A DNA stretch of 64,000 nt from an uncultured Eubacterium sp. (GCA_910577195.1 CAJTLP010000005.1:62001-126000), one strand, 5' to 3'; shown: positions 15,284 to 25,013, numbered from the stretch's first letter. Numbers and translations are program-made. The notes: generated by a model from the sequence alone, not told the origin.

Positions 15284-16384
15284 CTATTTTTTAATTTGCA
15301 GCTCATCTGCAAAATAAATTGTTTTTGATTCAAAGGCAAAGTCCATACCGCTGTCCTGTGCATACTGCTTAATCGCAATATTAATATCGTTCTTTACCTT
15401 AAGATACTCGGAAATTTTAACCGTTTTCACATAAAAGAAAAGCTCAATATCCAGTGAATGTGCCCCATATTCAGTAAAGTTAACGCGCACATCATCTGAA
15501 ATAACATTCTCATTTGACAATATAATTGCTTTTATATCACCACAAAATTTCTCAACTTCATCACTGCTGTGGCTGTAATTGATTGTCAACTTTTCACTGA
15601 AGGCTCGTTTATTCATTTTACTCCAGTTCGTTATTGCAGCGTTTGCCATTACTGTATTCGGATAAATTTTCTGACTGCCGTCAACAGCTCTGAGTTTTGT
15701 CGTTCTGATCGTAATATCCTCTACTGTACCGACAGTACCCTCAAGCTCTATACAATCATCAACCTCAAAGGGCTTATTGAAAATAATAATGAAACCTGAA
15801 AGCATATTTTCAACCGCATCCTTGCAGGCAAAGGCAACAGCTACTCCGCCGATACCAAGTGCTGCAAAAATCTTTGATGCAGAGATACCGAACTGTTCCA
15901 GAACAAGCAGAAGCGCAATGATTACGATTGTAACTTTTAAAATATTACTGATAAATTTTACCGCTGTCTTACGTGATTTCGAGGTATCGTCCTTAAGAAA
16001 AAATGAAAAATCGCTGTTGATCAGATTCACACCGAACCAGGACAAGAACAGAATAAGTCCCAGCTTACATACAAGCAGTGCTGCATTTCTAATCTCCCCT
16101 GTAGGGGCAATTATTTCTGTGGAAATAAACAGTGCAAGAATAGATATAAAAACCGATAACGGACGTGTCAGGCTTTCCCTGAGTGCTTTCTGAGCATTCG
16201 GTCTTTTTCTCGCTATACTCTTGTTAAGCAGCATAACAATGAACTTTGAAATCTGTTTTCTGAAAACAATAAGAACTACAAGCACTGCAACAGCAATAAT
16301 AAGCCTTATCAGCATATCCTGTTCATTTTCGATACCCTCAATAGACGCAACCAGCTTTGTAAGAATAGTATTAAAAACCTTCAA
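15284..16384 (-). CDS. MscS-family mechanosensitive channel
   Basis: 366 residues from a TTG start preceded by AGGAGATGATATT. Hydrophobic segments near 28-45, 70-92, 103-120 and 145-165 precede the pore helix and the MscS beta domain: ISASKIFAALGIGGVAVAFACKDAVENMLSGF, then IFNKPFEVDDCIELEGTVGTVEDI and IRTTKLRAVDGSQKIYPN. It opens under membrane tension to release solutes on osmotic downshock. Two extra N-terminal helices compared with E. coli MscS make it a mid-sized member. It is separated from purF by a terminator. Confidence 0.93.
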   Translation of the reverse strand: MKVFNTILTKLVASIEGIENEQDMLIRLIIAVAVLVVLIVFRKQISKFIVMLLNKSIARKRPNAQKALRESLTRPLSVFISILALFISTEIIAPTGEIRNAALLVCKLGLILFLSWFGVNLINSDFSFFLKDDTSKSRKTAVKFISNILKVTIVIIALLLVLEQFGISASKIFAALGIGGVAVAFACKDAVENMLSGFIIIFNKPFEVDDCIELEGTVGTVEDITIRTTKLRAVDGSQKIYPNTVMANAAITNWSKMNKRAFSEKLTINYSHSSDEVEKFCGDIKAIILSNENVISDDVRVNFTEYGAHSLDIELFFYVKTVKISEYLKVKNDINIAIKQYAQDSGMDFAFESKTIYFADELQIKK

Positions 16385-16397
16385 AATATCATCTCCT

Positions 16398-16430
16398 ATG
16401 AAAAAGAGGTATCCACTTGATACCTCTTAT
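16398..16430 (-). terminator. Terminator of purF
   Basis: A 10-bp stem AAGAGGTATC/GATACCTCTT with a five-base loop is followed by Ts on the minus strand, 20 bases past the purF stop and just before mscS. Confidence 0.85.
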
Positions 16431-16449
16431 TTTAATAAAATATTATCTT

Positions 16450-17901
16450 TTAGTCAAGGACCTGATAATAAGGAGAAAAATGATTCAGCTTTTCTTCAAA
16501 TTTATCCTTTGGCTGTTCCTTAGGCACCTCCACAGGATATTCACCGGTAAAGCATCCATTGCAAAAACCACATTCCGAATTGCAGGCAAGCTTATTTGTG
16601 GATTCGACAGAAAGATAGCCAAGACTGTCAACACCGATTTCCTTTGCAATTTTCTCAACAGAATCATACTTGCAGGCAATCAGATTTTCCTGTGAATCAA
16701 CATCTGTTCCGAAAAAGCAGGGATGCCTGAAAGGAGGAGACGACACACGCATATGCACCTCTTTTGCTCCTGCCTCACGGAGAAGTCTGACGATTCTTGC
16801 ACAGGTTGTACCGCGAACAATGGAATCATCAATCATAATAACACGCTTACCGCTGATATTTTCTTTCACTGCATTGAGCTTGATACGAACTGCATCTTCA
16901 CGCTGACCCTGTGACGGCTGAATAAAGCTCCTGCCGATATATCTGTTTTTAATGAATCCTATACCGTAAGGAATACCGCTTTCCTGCGCATAGCCCAGTG
17001 CGGCATCCATTCCTGAATCAGGAACACCAATAACCACATCAGCCTCAACAGGGTGCTCCTTTGCAAGAAAAGCACCTGCTCTCATTCTTGCATGCTGCAC
17101 TGATGAGCCTTCAATCACAGAATCAGGACGGGCAAAATAGATATATTCAAACACACAGATATTGCCCTTTTTACCGCAATGGGTTTCAATGGATTTTACT
17201 CCGTCGGTACTGATAACCACAATTTCACCGGGTTTGATATCTCTGATGAATTCTGCACCCACTGTATCAAGTGCACAGGATTCCGATGCAACAATATAAG
17301 CACCGTCACTTGTTTTGCCTAAACAGAGAGGTCTGAAGCCATAAGGGTCACGAAAGGCAATCAGCTTAGTTGCAGTCATAACAACACAGGAATAGGCGCC
17401 CTTAAGGGTATACATAACCTTTTCAACGGCCTCCTCAGTACTTTTGCTTGTAAGGCGATGAGAAACAATGGAATATGCGATTGACTCTGTATCGGATGTA
17501 CCGTGAAAGATTGCACCTCTAAGCTCAAAATACTTTCTCAGATCAGGTGCATTCACCAGATTGCCGTTATGTGCAACTGCAAGATTACCCTTTATATGGC
17601 GGATGACCAACGGCTGTATATTATTGGCATTTTTACCGCCTGTTGTGGAATAGCGCACATGGCCGATTGCCATATTTCCCATTCCGAGATGATCCATATG
17701 TGAAGGGGTAAACACATCAGGAACCAAGCCGTCACCCCTGTGATGTCTGAATACGCCATCATCATTGACGGCTATGCCGCAGCTTTCCTGTCCTCTGTGC
17801 TGCAAAGCGTAAAGACCGAGATAAACCGACTGTGCAACATAGGTTGTTTTATTTTCAAAAATACCGAAAACACCGCATTCCTCGTGAAGATTGTTAAACA
17901 T
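16450..17901 (-). CDS. purF: Amidophosphoribosyltransferase
   Basis: 483 residues from the ATG at 17901, which follows AAGGAG; a longer in-frame extension would overlap the upstream gene. A short propeptide ends at EECGVFGI, so C9 becomes the N-terminal nucleophile of the glutaminase. The phosphoribosyltransferase domain has VIGVPDSGM and the PRPP loop VIMIDDSIVRGTT; late cysteines (SECGFCNGC) suit the [4Fe-4S] form. PurF makes phosphoribosylamine, the first step of purine synthesis, from PRPP and glutamine. It is the last gene of the glutamate synthase operon, 13 bases after the preceding stop. No other pur genes are here. Confidence 0.96.
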   Translation of the reverse strand: MFNNLHEECGVFGIFENKTTYVAQSVYLGLYALQHRGQESCGIAVNDDGVFRHHRGDGLVPDVFTPSHMDHLGMGNMAIGHVRYSTTGGKNANNIQPLVIRHIKGNLAVAHNGNLVNAPDLRKYFELRGAIFHGTSDTESIAYSIVSHRLTSKSTEEAVEKVMYTLKGAYSCVVMTATKLIAFRDPYGFRPLCLGKTSDGAYIVASESCALDTVGAEFIRDIKPGEIVVISTDGVKSIETHCGKKGNICVFEYIYFARPDSVIEGSSVQHARMRAGAFLAKEHPVEADVVIGVPDSGMDAALGYAQESGIPYGIGFIKNRYIGRSFIQPSQGQREDAVRIKLNAVKENISGKRVIMIDDSIVRGTTCARIVRLLREAGAKEVHMRVSSPPFRHPCFFGTDVDSQENLIACKYDSVEKIAKEIGVDSLGYLSVESTNKLACNSECGFCNGCFTGEYPVEVPKEQPKDKFEEKLNHFSPYYQVLD

Positions 17902-17914
17902 AGGAAACTTCTCC

Positions 17915-18649
17915 TTAGTTGGGGGTATATAAATTTGCATACGGTCTTGCCGTTGCAGGAATAAGCTTTTTAAAGGACTTTGACATAATGGTATCGTAAT
18001 CCTTATCAAAATACTTGCAATACTTTTTCACATACAAATCAAGTTCTTTTTTATCGTCATCATCCAGATTTGTAACCTTAATATTGTCACTGAGATTTTC
18101 CTTAGGAAAATTACCGCGAACAAAAATCTTACCGCCGTGCATACCTGATGCACAGTGCGTGCCGAAAAGCTTTTCACCTCTTCTGAGTTCAAGGCCTAAA
18201 AGGACAATTGTACCCCCTGCCATATACTCACCGAGAAAGGAGCCTGCATTCTTACCGATAACAAGAACAGGACGCATCTGACGGAATTCCTTCATATGAA
18301 TACCACCGCGACAGGCGACATTATCCCTGATATAAATCTGTCCGTCACGCATACCATAGCCCATAGCATCACCTGAATGACCGTGAACAACGATTTCACC
18401 GCCGTTCATTGTATTGCCGACTGCATCCTGGCAGTTGCCGTAAACGACAACCTTACCGCCGTTCAGATAGCAAGCCATATCATTACCAGGCGTGCCGTAC
18501 ACCTCAATGGTTTTTCCTGAATCAAGAGCGCATCCGATATATCTTTGACCGTTAACATCCTTAACTGTAACTTTTTTCCTGGTCTCAAGCTGTTTTTTGA
18601 TATCCTCATTGACCTTTTCATAACGTGTCAAGCCTGCCTCAATAATCAT
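17915..18649 (-). CDS. Glutamate synthase GXGXG subunit (GltB3-type)
   Basis: 244 residues consisting largely of the glycine-rich right-handed beta-helix that forms the C-terminal part of glutamate synthase large subunits. Repeats such as NGGKVVVYGNCQDAVGN, NGGEIVVHGHSGDAMGY and GGTIVLLGLEL mark the coils. In the split archaeal-type enzyme it is a separate protein that holds the glutaminase and FMN domains together. Its ATG overlaps the stop of the FAD oxidoreductase by four bases. It lacks catalytic residues, as expected. Confidence 0.93.
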   Translation of the reverse strand: MIIEAGLTRYEKVNEDIKKQLETRKKVTVKDVNGQRYIGCALDSGKTIEVYGTPGNDMACYLNGGKVVVYGNCQDAVGNTMNGGEIVVHGHSGDAMGYGMRDGQIYIRDNVACRGGIHMKEFRQMRPVLVIGKNAGSFLGEYMAGGTIVLLGLELRRGEKLFGTHCASGMHGGKIFVRGNFPKENLSDNIKVTNLDDDDKKELDLYVKKYCKYFDKDYDTIMSKSFKKLIPATARPYANLYTPN

Positions 18650-19908
18650 ATCTGCACTCCCCCTCTCAGCTTCGTAATTCTTGTATCCTTATCAAACATA
18701 AAGATTGACGGATTATCCATAATATCTCCCTGAATTGTATCAAGTGAAATTTTATTTGAAATGAGATTTGTATACATACCTGCATTAACACTTGAATTGA
18801 TAAGCACATATCCCACCAGCTTATCACCCTCAAACACAAGACGTTTATAAACATCTCCGTCCTGCCTGATTTTATCACTGTACTGCTCACCCTGTGCATT
18901 GATAAGGCCACAGGTACAGATTCGCAGACCGAAAAAGTCAATGGCATTTACCGAATATGTACCGCCGACGGTTACGTCAGCACCTGCCATCTGCGCACCG
19001 GCAACATTACCCTGCTGCACTGCATTAGGCCATAAAGCAATAATCTTCTTTGAGCCGTCAAGCATATCCGTTGAAACGCAGCAATCACCTGCTGCATAGA
19101 TATCAGGGTTACTTGTCTGCATTGTTTCTGTATCCGTAATAATCCCCCTGTTCACCTCGAGTCCTGTCTTTTCGGCAAGCTCCGTCTGCGGTCTTACACC
19201 AACTGCAAGAATAAGCAAATCACAAGGTAATTTTTTGCCGTCCTTAAGCGTTACAGCGGTAATCTGCTTACCCTTTGATGAAGCCTTTACTACGGTGTTT
19301 TCAAGGTGAAATCTGATGCCGTTATTTTCCAGATGCTTTTTAACCTGCTTGGCGGATTTCGCATCCAGAATGGAAGGAAGAACTCTCGGAGCAAGTTCCA
19401 CAACATCAACGCTTTTGCATATCTTTACAAGTCCCTCAGCAGCCTTCATACCGATAAGGCCTGCACCGATTACAACTGCTCTTGTCTTATCGTTTGCAAG
19501 TGTCTTAATCGCCTTAGTCGCTTTTAAATCAAGGAAGGTCAATGCATTAGCCTTGCCCTCAACATTATCCATAGGAGGTACAAACGGCTTTGAACCTGTG
19601 CAAAGGCAAAGCTTATCATAGGGATAATTTTTCCTGCCGGCTTTTACAATCTTCTTCTCCGTATCAATTGCGGTAACCTTTGAGGAGGTTATCACATCCA
19701 TTTTCTTTTCCTTATAAAATGCAGGCTTTCTGAGAGTCATATTGCTCTCCTTAACCTTACCCTTTAAATAATAGCTGATGGAAGGGCGTGAATACGGCAT
19801 ATACTCTTCTTCTGTCAGCACGGTTACTGTGCCCTGCGCATCATATTTTCTGACAGCCTCTGCCGCTGCAAGTCCTGCAGCTGAGGCACCTATAATAACA
19901 TATTTCAT
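18646..19908 (-). CDS. NAD(P)H/FAD oxidoreductase of the glutamate synthase operon
   Basis: 420 residues from the ATG at 19908, which shares its A with the preceding TAA and follows AGGAGG. The FAD-binding GASAAGLAAAEAVR is at the N-terminus; the NAD(P)-binding GAGLIGMKAAEGL lies near 150, and the second FAD motif IYAAGDC near 270. It belongs to the NAD(P)H-rubredoxin/nitrite reductase-like flavoproteins. It probably passes electrons from NAD(P)H through the neighbouring ferredoxin to the FMN subunit, replacing the classical GltD. That route is inference from the operon. Confidence 0.9.
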   Translation of the reverse strand: MKYVIIGASAAGLAAAEAVRKYDAQGTVTVLTEEEYMPYSRPSISYYLKGKVKESNMTLRKPAFYKEKKMDVITSSKVTAIDTEKKIVKAGRKNYPYDKLCLCTGSKPFVPPMDNVEGKANALTFLDLKATKAIKTLANDKTRAVVIGAGLIGMKAAEGLVKICKSVDVVELAPRVLPSILDAKSAKQVKKHLENNGIRFHLENTVVKASSKGKQITAVTLKDGKKLPCDLLILAVGVRPQTELAEKTGLEVNRGIITDTETMQTSNPDIYAAGDCCVSTDMLDGSKKIIALWPNAVQQGNVAGAQMAGADVTVGGTYSVNAIDFFGLRICTCGLINAQGEQYSDKIRQDGDVYKRLVFEGDKLVGYVLINSSVNAGMYTNLISNKISLDTIQGDIMDNPSIFMFDKDTRITKLRGGVQI

Positions 19909-20345
19909 TATTTCGTACCTCCTGCTTCCAGCCACAGCAATGCTCTGTTCGGACAATTCTTAACGCAGGCAGGCTCCTCGCCGCCGCACAAATCACACTT
20001 AAAGGCAATGTCACCTGTTTTGATACAGCCAATCGGACAAACGGCCAGACAGGTCATACATCCGATACATTTATTTTCATTTACAGACACAATGCCTGTT
20101 TTCTTATCCTTTGTCATAGCACCTGTGATACAAGCCTTAACGCAGGCAGGGTCATCACAGTGACGACAGTTGACAGCTACTGATGCTGTTTTGTCACCAT
20201 AAACCGTTACACGGCTGACAGGTGTAGGATTTTCAACCTTATGTGCCTTGATAACATCCTTTGATTTTGAGTGATTCGTTTTGCAGTAAACCTCACAAAG
20301 TCGGCAGTTTATGCAAAGCTCTTCTCTGGCAAATACTTTTTTCAT
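19908..20345 (-). CDS. Polyferredoxin-like electron carrier (4Fe-4S)
   Basis: 145 residues with four cysteine clusters: CINCRLCEVYC, CRHCDDPACVKAC, CIGCMTCLAVC and CDLCGGEEPACVKNC. This matches HycB/DmsB-type proteins with up to four [4Fe-4S] clusters. It lies between the FMN subunit and the flavoprotein and likely conducts electrons between them. AGGAGG precedes the ATG; it follows the FMN subunit gene by 13 bases and shares one base with the next gene. Confidence 0.93.
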   Translation of the reverse strand: MKKVFAREELCINCRLCEVYCKTNHSKSKDVIKAHKVENPTPVSRVTVYGDKTASVAVNCRHCDDPACVKACITGAMTKDKKTGIVSVNENKCIGCMTCLAVCPIGCIKTGDIAFKCDLCGGEEPACVKNCPNRALLWLEAGGTK

Positions 20346-20358
20346 ATCAAACTACCTC

Positions 20359-21861
20359 CTATTCACCTGCGTGCTTGATTCCGAGTATCTCAAGCTCTTT
20401 TTCACTTAAACCGATACCCCTGAGCATTAATCTGTTGCCGCGTAATGAGTCAATGGAGTTAATGCCCATACCGCCCATAATCTCTTTGATTTCGTGATTC
20501 CATGCATTGATAAGATTGATAACTCTTTTATGTGCAATCTCAGGATTCAGACGTCTTGTAAGCTCGGGTCTCTGCGTAGCAATACCCCAGTTGCACTTGC
20601 CTGTATTACAGGTCTGACACATATGGCAGCCCATTGCAATAAGCGGAGCAGATGCAACATAGCACGCATCCGCACCAAGTGCAATTGCCTTTACAATATC
20701 CGATGAGCACCTGAAGGAGCCTGCCGCAACAAGGGATACAGTTGAACGTATACCCTCGTCACGCAGTCGCTGATCGGCAGCGGCAAGTGCAAGCTCAATC
20801 GGAATACCCACATTGTCACGTATTCTTGTAGGTGCTGCACCTGTACCGCCTCTGAAACCGTCAATAACAACAATATCCGCACCTGCTCTTGCACAGCCGG
20901 ATGCAATTGCAGCAACATTGTGCACTGCCGCTATTTTAACGGACACAGGCTTTTTGCCGTTTGTAGCCTGCTTAAGAGACCATATCAGCTGACGCAAATC
21001 CTCAATGGAATAAATATCGTGATGCGGTGCAGGTGAAATCGCATCCGATCCCTCAGGAATCATACGTGCATTTGACACCTCAACATTAACCTTTTCACCC
21101 GGAAGATGTCCGCCGATACCCGGCTTAGCACCCTGACCGATTTTTATTTCAATAAACTTTGAATTCTCAAGATAACCCTTATGTACGCCGAAACGTCCTG
21201 ATGCAACCTGCACAACAGCGTGGTCACCGAAATCAGCAAGCTCAGGGTGCAGACCACCCTCACCTGTATTAAACAGTGTACCAAGCTCCTTAGCCGCCAT
21301 TGCAAGTGATTTCTGTGCATTCATTGAAATCGAGCCAAAGCTCATTGCTGAAAACATAATCGGTGTTTCAAGCATAACCTGCGGAGGCATTTTTGTAATG
21401 GATTTACCATTTCTTTCGACCTCAAGTTTTTCAGGCTTGCGGCCTAAAATAGCACGGATTTCCATAGGCTCACGCAGTGGGTCAATGGAAGGATTTGTAA
21501 CCTGTGATGCATTGAGCAAAATCTTATCCCAGTAAATCGGATAAGGCTTTGGGTTGCCCATTGCTGACAGCAGAACCGAACCTGTTTCAGCCTGACGGCA
21601 TATCTCCTGCTGGTACTGCGGAGTCCAGTTTGCATTGTCGCGGTAGTCACAGACATATTTTTCAATTCTCAGTGCACCTGTGGGACAGAGGTCAACACAT
21701 CTGTGACAGGCAACACAATTATTTGAATTGCAAAGAACAGTCTTTCCGTCCTCATCAAAATAGTGACATTCATTTGAACACTGACGCACACAGCAGCCGC
21801 AGTCAATACAGCGTTCCCTGTCACGAATAATTGTAAATCTGCGTGGAATAAAGTTAATCAT
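20359..21861 (-). CDS. Glutamate synthase FMN subunit with N-terminal ferredoxin (GltB2-type)
   Basis: 500 residues. Residues 1-75 hold two [4Fe-4S] motifs (CIDCGCCVRQC and CVACHRCVDLCP). The remainder is the FMN-binding glutamate synthase barrel: FNTGEGG, KIGQGAKPGIGGHLPG, VSVKIAA, VIDGFRGGTGAAP. The cysteines in GCHMCQTCNTGKCNWG bind the [3Fe-4S] cluster. It reduces the imine formed from 2-oxoglutarate and ammonia to glutamate. The start overlaps the stop of the glutaminase subunit by one base (TGATG). Length and layout fit the archaeal-type alpha chain. Confidence 0.95.
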   Translation of the reverse strand: MINFIPRRFTIIRDRERCIDCGCCVRQCSNECHYFDEDGKTVLCNSNNCVACHRCVDLCPTGALRIEKYVCDYRDNANWTPQYQQEICRQAETGSVLLSAMGNPKPYPIYWDKILLNASQVTNPSIDPLREPMEIRAILGRKPEKLEVERNGKSITKMPPQVMLETPIMFSAMSFGSISMNAQKSLAMAAKELGTLFNTGEGGLHPELADFGDHAVVQVASGRFGVHKGYLENSKFIEIKIGQGAKPGIGGHLPGEKVNVEVSNARMIPEGSDAISPAPHHDIYSIEDLRQLIWSLKQATNGKKPVSVKIAAVHNVAAIASGCARAGADIVVIDGFRGGTGAAPTRIRDNVGIPIELALAAADQRLRDEGIRSTVSLVAAGSFRCSSDIVKAIALGADACYVASAPLIAMGCHMCQTCNTGKCNWGIATQRPELTRRLNPEIAHKRVINLINAWNHEIKEIMGGMGINSIDSLRGNRLMLRGIGLSEKELEILGIKHAGE

Positions 21862-22964
21862 CAGTTCTCAGCCTCCTCATCATCCATTTCAAGAGGAATA
21901 AATACAGGCTCTGCACCTGATACAGACCATACCTTTTCAGGATCAGGACATATAATTCTGATTGCCGATTCCTCTGAAGCAAAATAAGCTCTGTTGCCCT
22001 TTGTGGCAGCAGTTAATGAACGCAGCTTCAGTCTGTCGTTAATCGCTAACAGACCTTTGTTTGAGCCGAGTATAACGGAGAACGGACCGTTAACCAGTGC
22101 ACCGTTATAAATAGAACGGAGATTTGTAAAGTACTCCTTTTTCTCATCATCCATTCTGTCAATCTCGTCCCACTCAGGGGCTGTCAGAACATCTGCTGCA
22201 ACCTCAATCGGCAGATTGTGATGACGGAGCAAATGGTCAAACAAATAGGTAATAACCTCTGTATCCGTCTGCATTGTACAAATATAGCCAAACTGCTCAA
22301 TATATCTTCTGTTGGCATCGTAGGAAGAAATTTCACCATTATGAACAATGGACCAGTCCAGGATATTAAATGGGTGTGAACCGCCCCACCAGCCGGGAGT
22401 ATTGGTTGGGAAACGTCCGTGTGCTGTCCAGATATACGCCTCATACTGATCAAGCATATAGAATTCACCAACGTCCTCAGGATAACCTACTGCCTTAAAG
22501 CAGCCCATATTCTTACCGCTTGAGAAAATATACGCTCCCTCTATTTCGTTATTTACCCTTGTAACGCACTGTGCAACGTATTCCTGCTCATCAAGTCGTG
22601 CATCCTTCATACGCACTCTGTTTGCCTTGCCGAAATACCTCCAGATATCAGGTCCCTTTTCAATACTTGCTACCTGCTTTGTAGGTATTCTTTCTGCAAC
22701 ATCAATATTAAAATGCCTGAACAAAAAATCTTCACACTGCTTTCTTGAATCATTGGTTTCAAAGAAAACGTGAATCGCATATTCATCCTTATGCTCCGGA
22801 TAAATTCCGTAAGCTGCAAATCCACCGCCCAAGCCATTTGAACGGTCGTGCATAAGAGCAATAGATTTAATGATTTCCGAGCCGTTTATACGCTTGCCTT
22901 TTCTGTCAATGATTGCGGCAATGGCACAGCCGGAAGGAATTCTTATTTCTCCCTCTCTAAGCAT
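21861..22964 (-). CDS. Glutamate synthase glutaminase subunit (GltB1-type)
   Basis: 367 residues. Of two adjacent ATGs the second is chosen because AAGGAG is eight bases away rather than two. The class II glutamine amidotransferase nucleophile is the Cys in IPSGCAIAAI, near residue 13, so removal of a short propeptide is needed. AHGRFPTNTPGWW and WSIVHNGEISSYDANRRYIE are the glutamine-binding motifs of the family. It frees ammonia from glutamine for the FMN subunit. First gene of the operon; a promoter candidate lies at 23020-23049. Confidence 0.92.
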   Translation of the reverse strand: MLREGEIRIPSGCAIAAIIDRKGKRINGSEIIKSIALMHDRSNGLGGGFAAYGIYPEHKDEYAIHVFFETNDSRKQCEDFLFRHFNIDVAERIPTKQVASIEKGPDIWRYFGKANRVRMKDARLDEQEYVAQCVTRVNNEIEGAYIFSSGKNMGCFKAVGYPEDVGEFYMLDQYEAYIWTAHGRFPTNTPGWWGGSHPFNILDWSIVHNGEISSYDANRRYIEQFGYICTMQTDTEVITYLFDHLLRHHNLPIEVAADVLTAPEWDEIDRMDDEKKEYFTNLRSIYNGALVNGPFSVILGSNKGLLAINDRLKLRSLTAATKGNRAYFASEESAIRIICPDPEKVWSVSGAEPVFIPLEMDDEEAEN

Positions 22965-23019
22965 AATCATTTCTCCTTAAATCAATAAAATAAACACATT
23001 ATCCTTAATGCTTAATTAA

Positions 23020-23049
23020 ATTTTACACCATATATATATTCATAGTCAA
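23020..23049 (-). promoter_or_regulatory. Candidate promoter of the glutamate synthase operon
   Basis: TTGACT (23044-23049) and TAAAAT (23020-23025), 18 bases apart on the minus strand, lie about 55 bases before the GltB1 start. The flanks are very AT-rich, so the match is moderate. Confidence 0.5.
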
Positions 23050-23171
23050 TCAAGTTGAGTATAGAAAATCGTATGTATTTTATGTAAATTTATGTATAAT
23101 TTAACATAATTATTTATAAAATTTGCATATCTATACAATTTTCAGTGTATACTTGTGTATATTTATAAAGC

Positions 23172-23205
23172 ACAGGCTCTGCCGCAAATCAGCAGCAGAG
23201 CCTGT
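23172..23205 (-). terminator. Terminator of amt
   Basis: An 11-bp stem ACAGGCTCTGC/GCAGAGCCTGT lies 36 bases past the amt stop. The following T run is weak, so some read-through into the glutamate synthase operon is possible. Confidence 0.65.
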
Positions 23206-23240
23206 TTCAGAAGTATTCAGCAATAGCTTATATCAGGTTA

Positions 23241-24968
23241 TCAAACGTCATCCTCGCCCTGAAGTGCATCATATCCGCACTCACCTGTACGAACCTTCAC
23301 CACGTCTTCAACATCGTAAATAAATATTTTACCGTCACCGATATTGCCTGTGTAAAGCACCTTGCGTGCAGTGTCAACAACCTTGTTCACAGGAACGGCA
23401 GAAACAACCATTTCCAGCTTCATTTTAGGATTAAGATTCATTTCCTCAATCTCAACGCCACGATATTTTCTGATATGTCCCTTCTGTGTACCGCATCCCA
23501 TAACATTCGTAACCGTCATACCGGTAACGCCGATAGAGTTCATTGCATTCTTGATTTCTTCAAATCTTGCAGGATTGAAAATCATAACAACCTTTGTAAG
23601 CTTAGCGTCTGTATTCGTTGTGTACGTTTCAACAGGAATTGCCTTTTCAACAGAGGCAGATACTGCAGGAGCAGCAGGAACAACAGCAGATGCAGAGGTA
23701 TACGCCACAGGCATAAAGTCTGCATATGCGGAAGGGAGATTATGCTCAGTTGCATCAAGACCCTTGATTTCCTCCTCAGCAGAAACTCTGAGACCGTTTG
23801 TCTTCTTGATAAGCGCAAACACAATAAGCATAGTAACAACTGTCCAGGCAGCAACTGCAGCAAATCCCATAAGCTGTATACCAAGCTGCTTAAAGCCGCC
23901 ACCATAGAAAAGACCTTTGCCGACATCATTTGCACCTGTTGAGAACAGACCGACAGCAATCGTGCCCCATATACCGTTAACCATATGAACGGCTACAGCA
24001 CCGACCGGATCATCAACGTGTATTTTTTTGTCAATTACCTCAACCGCAACCACAACAAGAATACCTGAAACAGCACCGATAATAATTGAACCCAATGCAT
24101 CTACGCAGTCACAAGGTGCAGTAATAGCTACCAGACCTGCAAGAGACGCATTCAGAGACATGGAAACATCAGGCTTGCCATCCTTAATCCATGTGAAAAT
24201 CATAGTTACACAAGTAGCAATAGCAGGTGCAAGTGTTGTTGTAACAAAAATTGATGCAAGCGAATCAACCGATGTTGCAGCAGCACCATTGAATCCATAC
24301 CAGCCGAACCAGAGAATGAATACACCAAGAGCGCCTATAGTAAGGTTGTGACCCGGTATTGCCTTTGCAATTTTCTTACCTGTCTTCTTATCAACCTTAT
24401 ATTTACCGATACGAGGACCGAGCATAATCGCGCCGATAAATGCCGCTATACCTCCTACCATATGAATGGCTGTTGAACCTGCAAAATCGTGGAAACCACG
24501 AGTAACCAGCCAACCGTTCGGATTCCATATCCAGCCTGCCTCAATCGGATAAACAACAGCCGAAATCACTGCTGAATAGATACAGTAAGATGAAAACTTG
24601 GTACGCTCAGCCATAGCACCTGAAACGATTGTGGCCGCTGTAGCACAGAACACCAGATTAAATACAAAGTTTGACCAGTCAAAATTCTGATAATCGGTGA
24701 ACACGCCAAGCGTCGGCATTCCCACAAGACCGCCGAGACATTCCTCACCCATCATAAGACCGAAGCCTAAAAGGATGAACATAACCGCACCGATACAAAA
24801 ATCCATAAGATTTTTCATAATGATGTTTCCTGCATTTTTTGCTCTGGTGAAGCCGCTTTCAACCATCGCAAAGCCGCACTGCATAAAAAACACCAATGCC
24901 GCACCTATAAGAAACCAGACGCCAAACAGCTCGCCGTCGACGGCTTCTATAATTGATTCCATAGTCAT
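23241..24968 (-). CDS. amt: Ammonium transporter fused to a PII signal protein
   Basis: 575 residues. The first ~410 are an Amt channel with about eleven membrane helices and family motifs FMQCGFAMVESGF, DFAGSTAIHMVGG and FGWYGFN. After a linker (about 410-460), the last ~115 are a complete PII domain starting KVVMIFNPARFEEIKNAM. Its T-loop reads GTQKGHIRKYRG then VEIEEM, with isoleucine where the uridylylated tyrosine of GlnB lies. Control is therefore probably by ATP/ADP/2-oxoglutarate binding, with the tethered PII plugging the channel. GGAGGAGGA precedes the ATG. It lies between glnA and the glutamate synthase operon, a coherent nitrogen-assimilation block. Confidence 0.95.
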   Translation of the reverse strand: MTMESIIEAVDGELFGVWFLIGAALVFFMQCGFAMVESGFTRAKNAGNIIMKNLMDFCIGAVMFILLGFGLMMGEECLGGLVGMPTLGVFTDYQNFDWSNFVFNLVFCATAATIVSGAMAERTKFSSYCIYSAVISAVVYPIEAGWIWNPNGWLVTRGFHDFAGSTAIHMVGGIAAFIGAIMLGPRIGKYKVDKKTGKKIAKAIPGHNLTIGALGVFILWFGWYGFNGAAATSVDSLASIFVTTTLAPAIATCVTMIFTWIKDGKPDVSMSLNASLAGLVAITAPCDCVDALGSIIIGAVSGILVVVAVEVIDKKIHVDDPVGAVAVHMVNGIWGTIAVGLFSTGANDVGKGLFYGGGFKQLGIQLMGFAAVAAWTVVTMLIVFALIKKTNGLRVSAEEEIKGLDATEHNLPSAYADFMPVAYTSASAVVPAAPAVSASVEKAIPVETYTTNTDAKLTKVVMIFNPARFEEIKNAMNSIGVTGMTVTNVMGCGTQKGHIRKYRGVEIEEMNLNPKMKLEMVVSAVPVNKVVDTARKVLYTGNIGDGKIFIYDVEDVVKVRTGECGYDALQGEDDV

Positions 24969-25013
24969 AAGTATTCCTCCTCCATAATTTGATTATATAA
25001 ATACAGAATCGCT

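Noticed and set aside
15018..15317. Frame antisense to tRNA-Ser(GGA) reading RRARDSNPRVLVEALHDFQS
   Set aside because: Same kind of tRNA artefact.
16450..17901. PurF read as another glutamate synthase glutaminase
   Set aside because: It has the full PRPP-binding domain and iron-sulfur cysteines of PurF.
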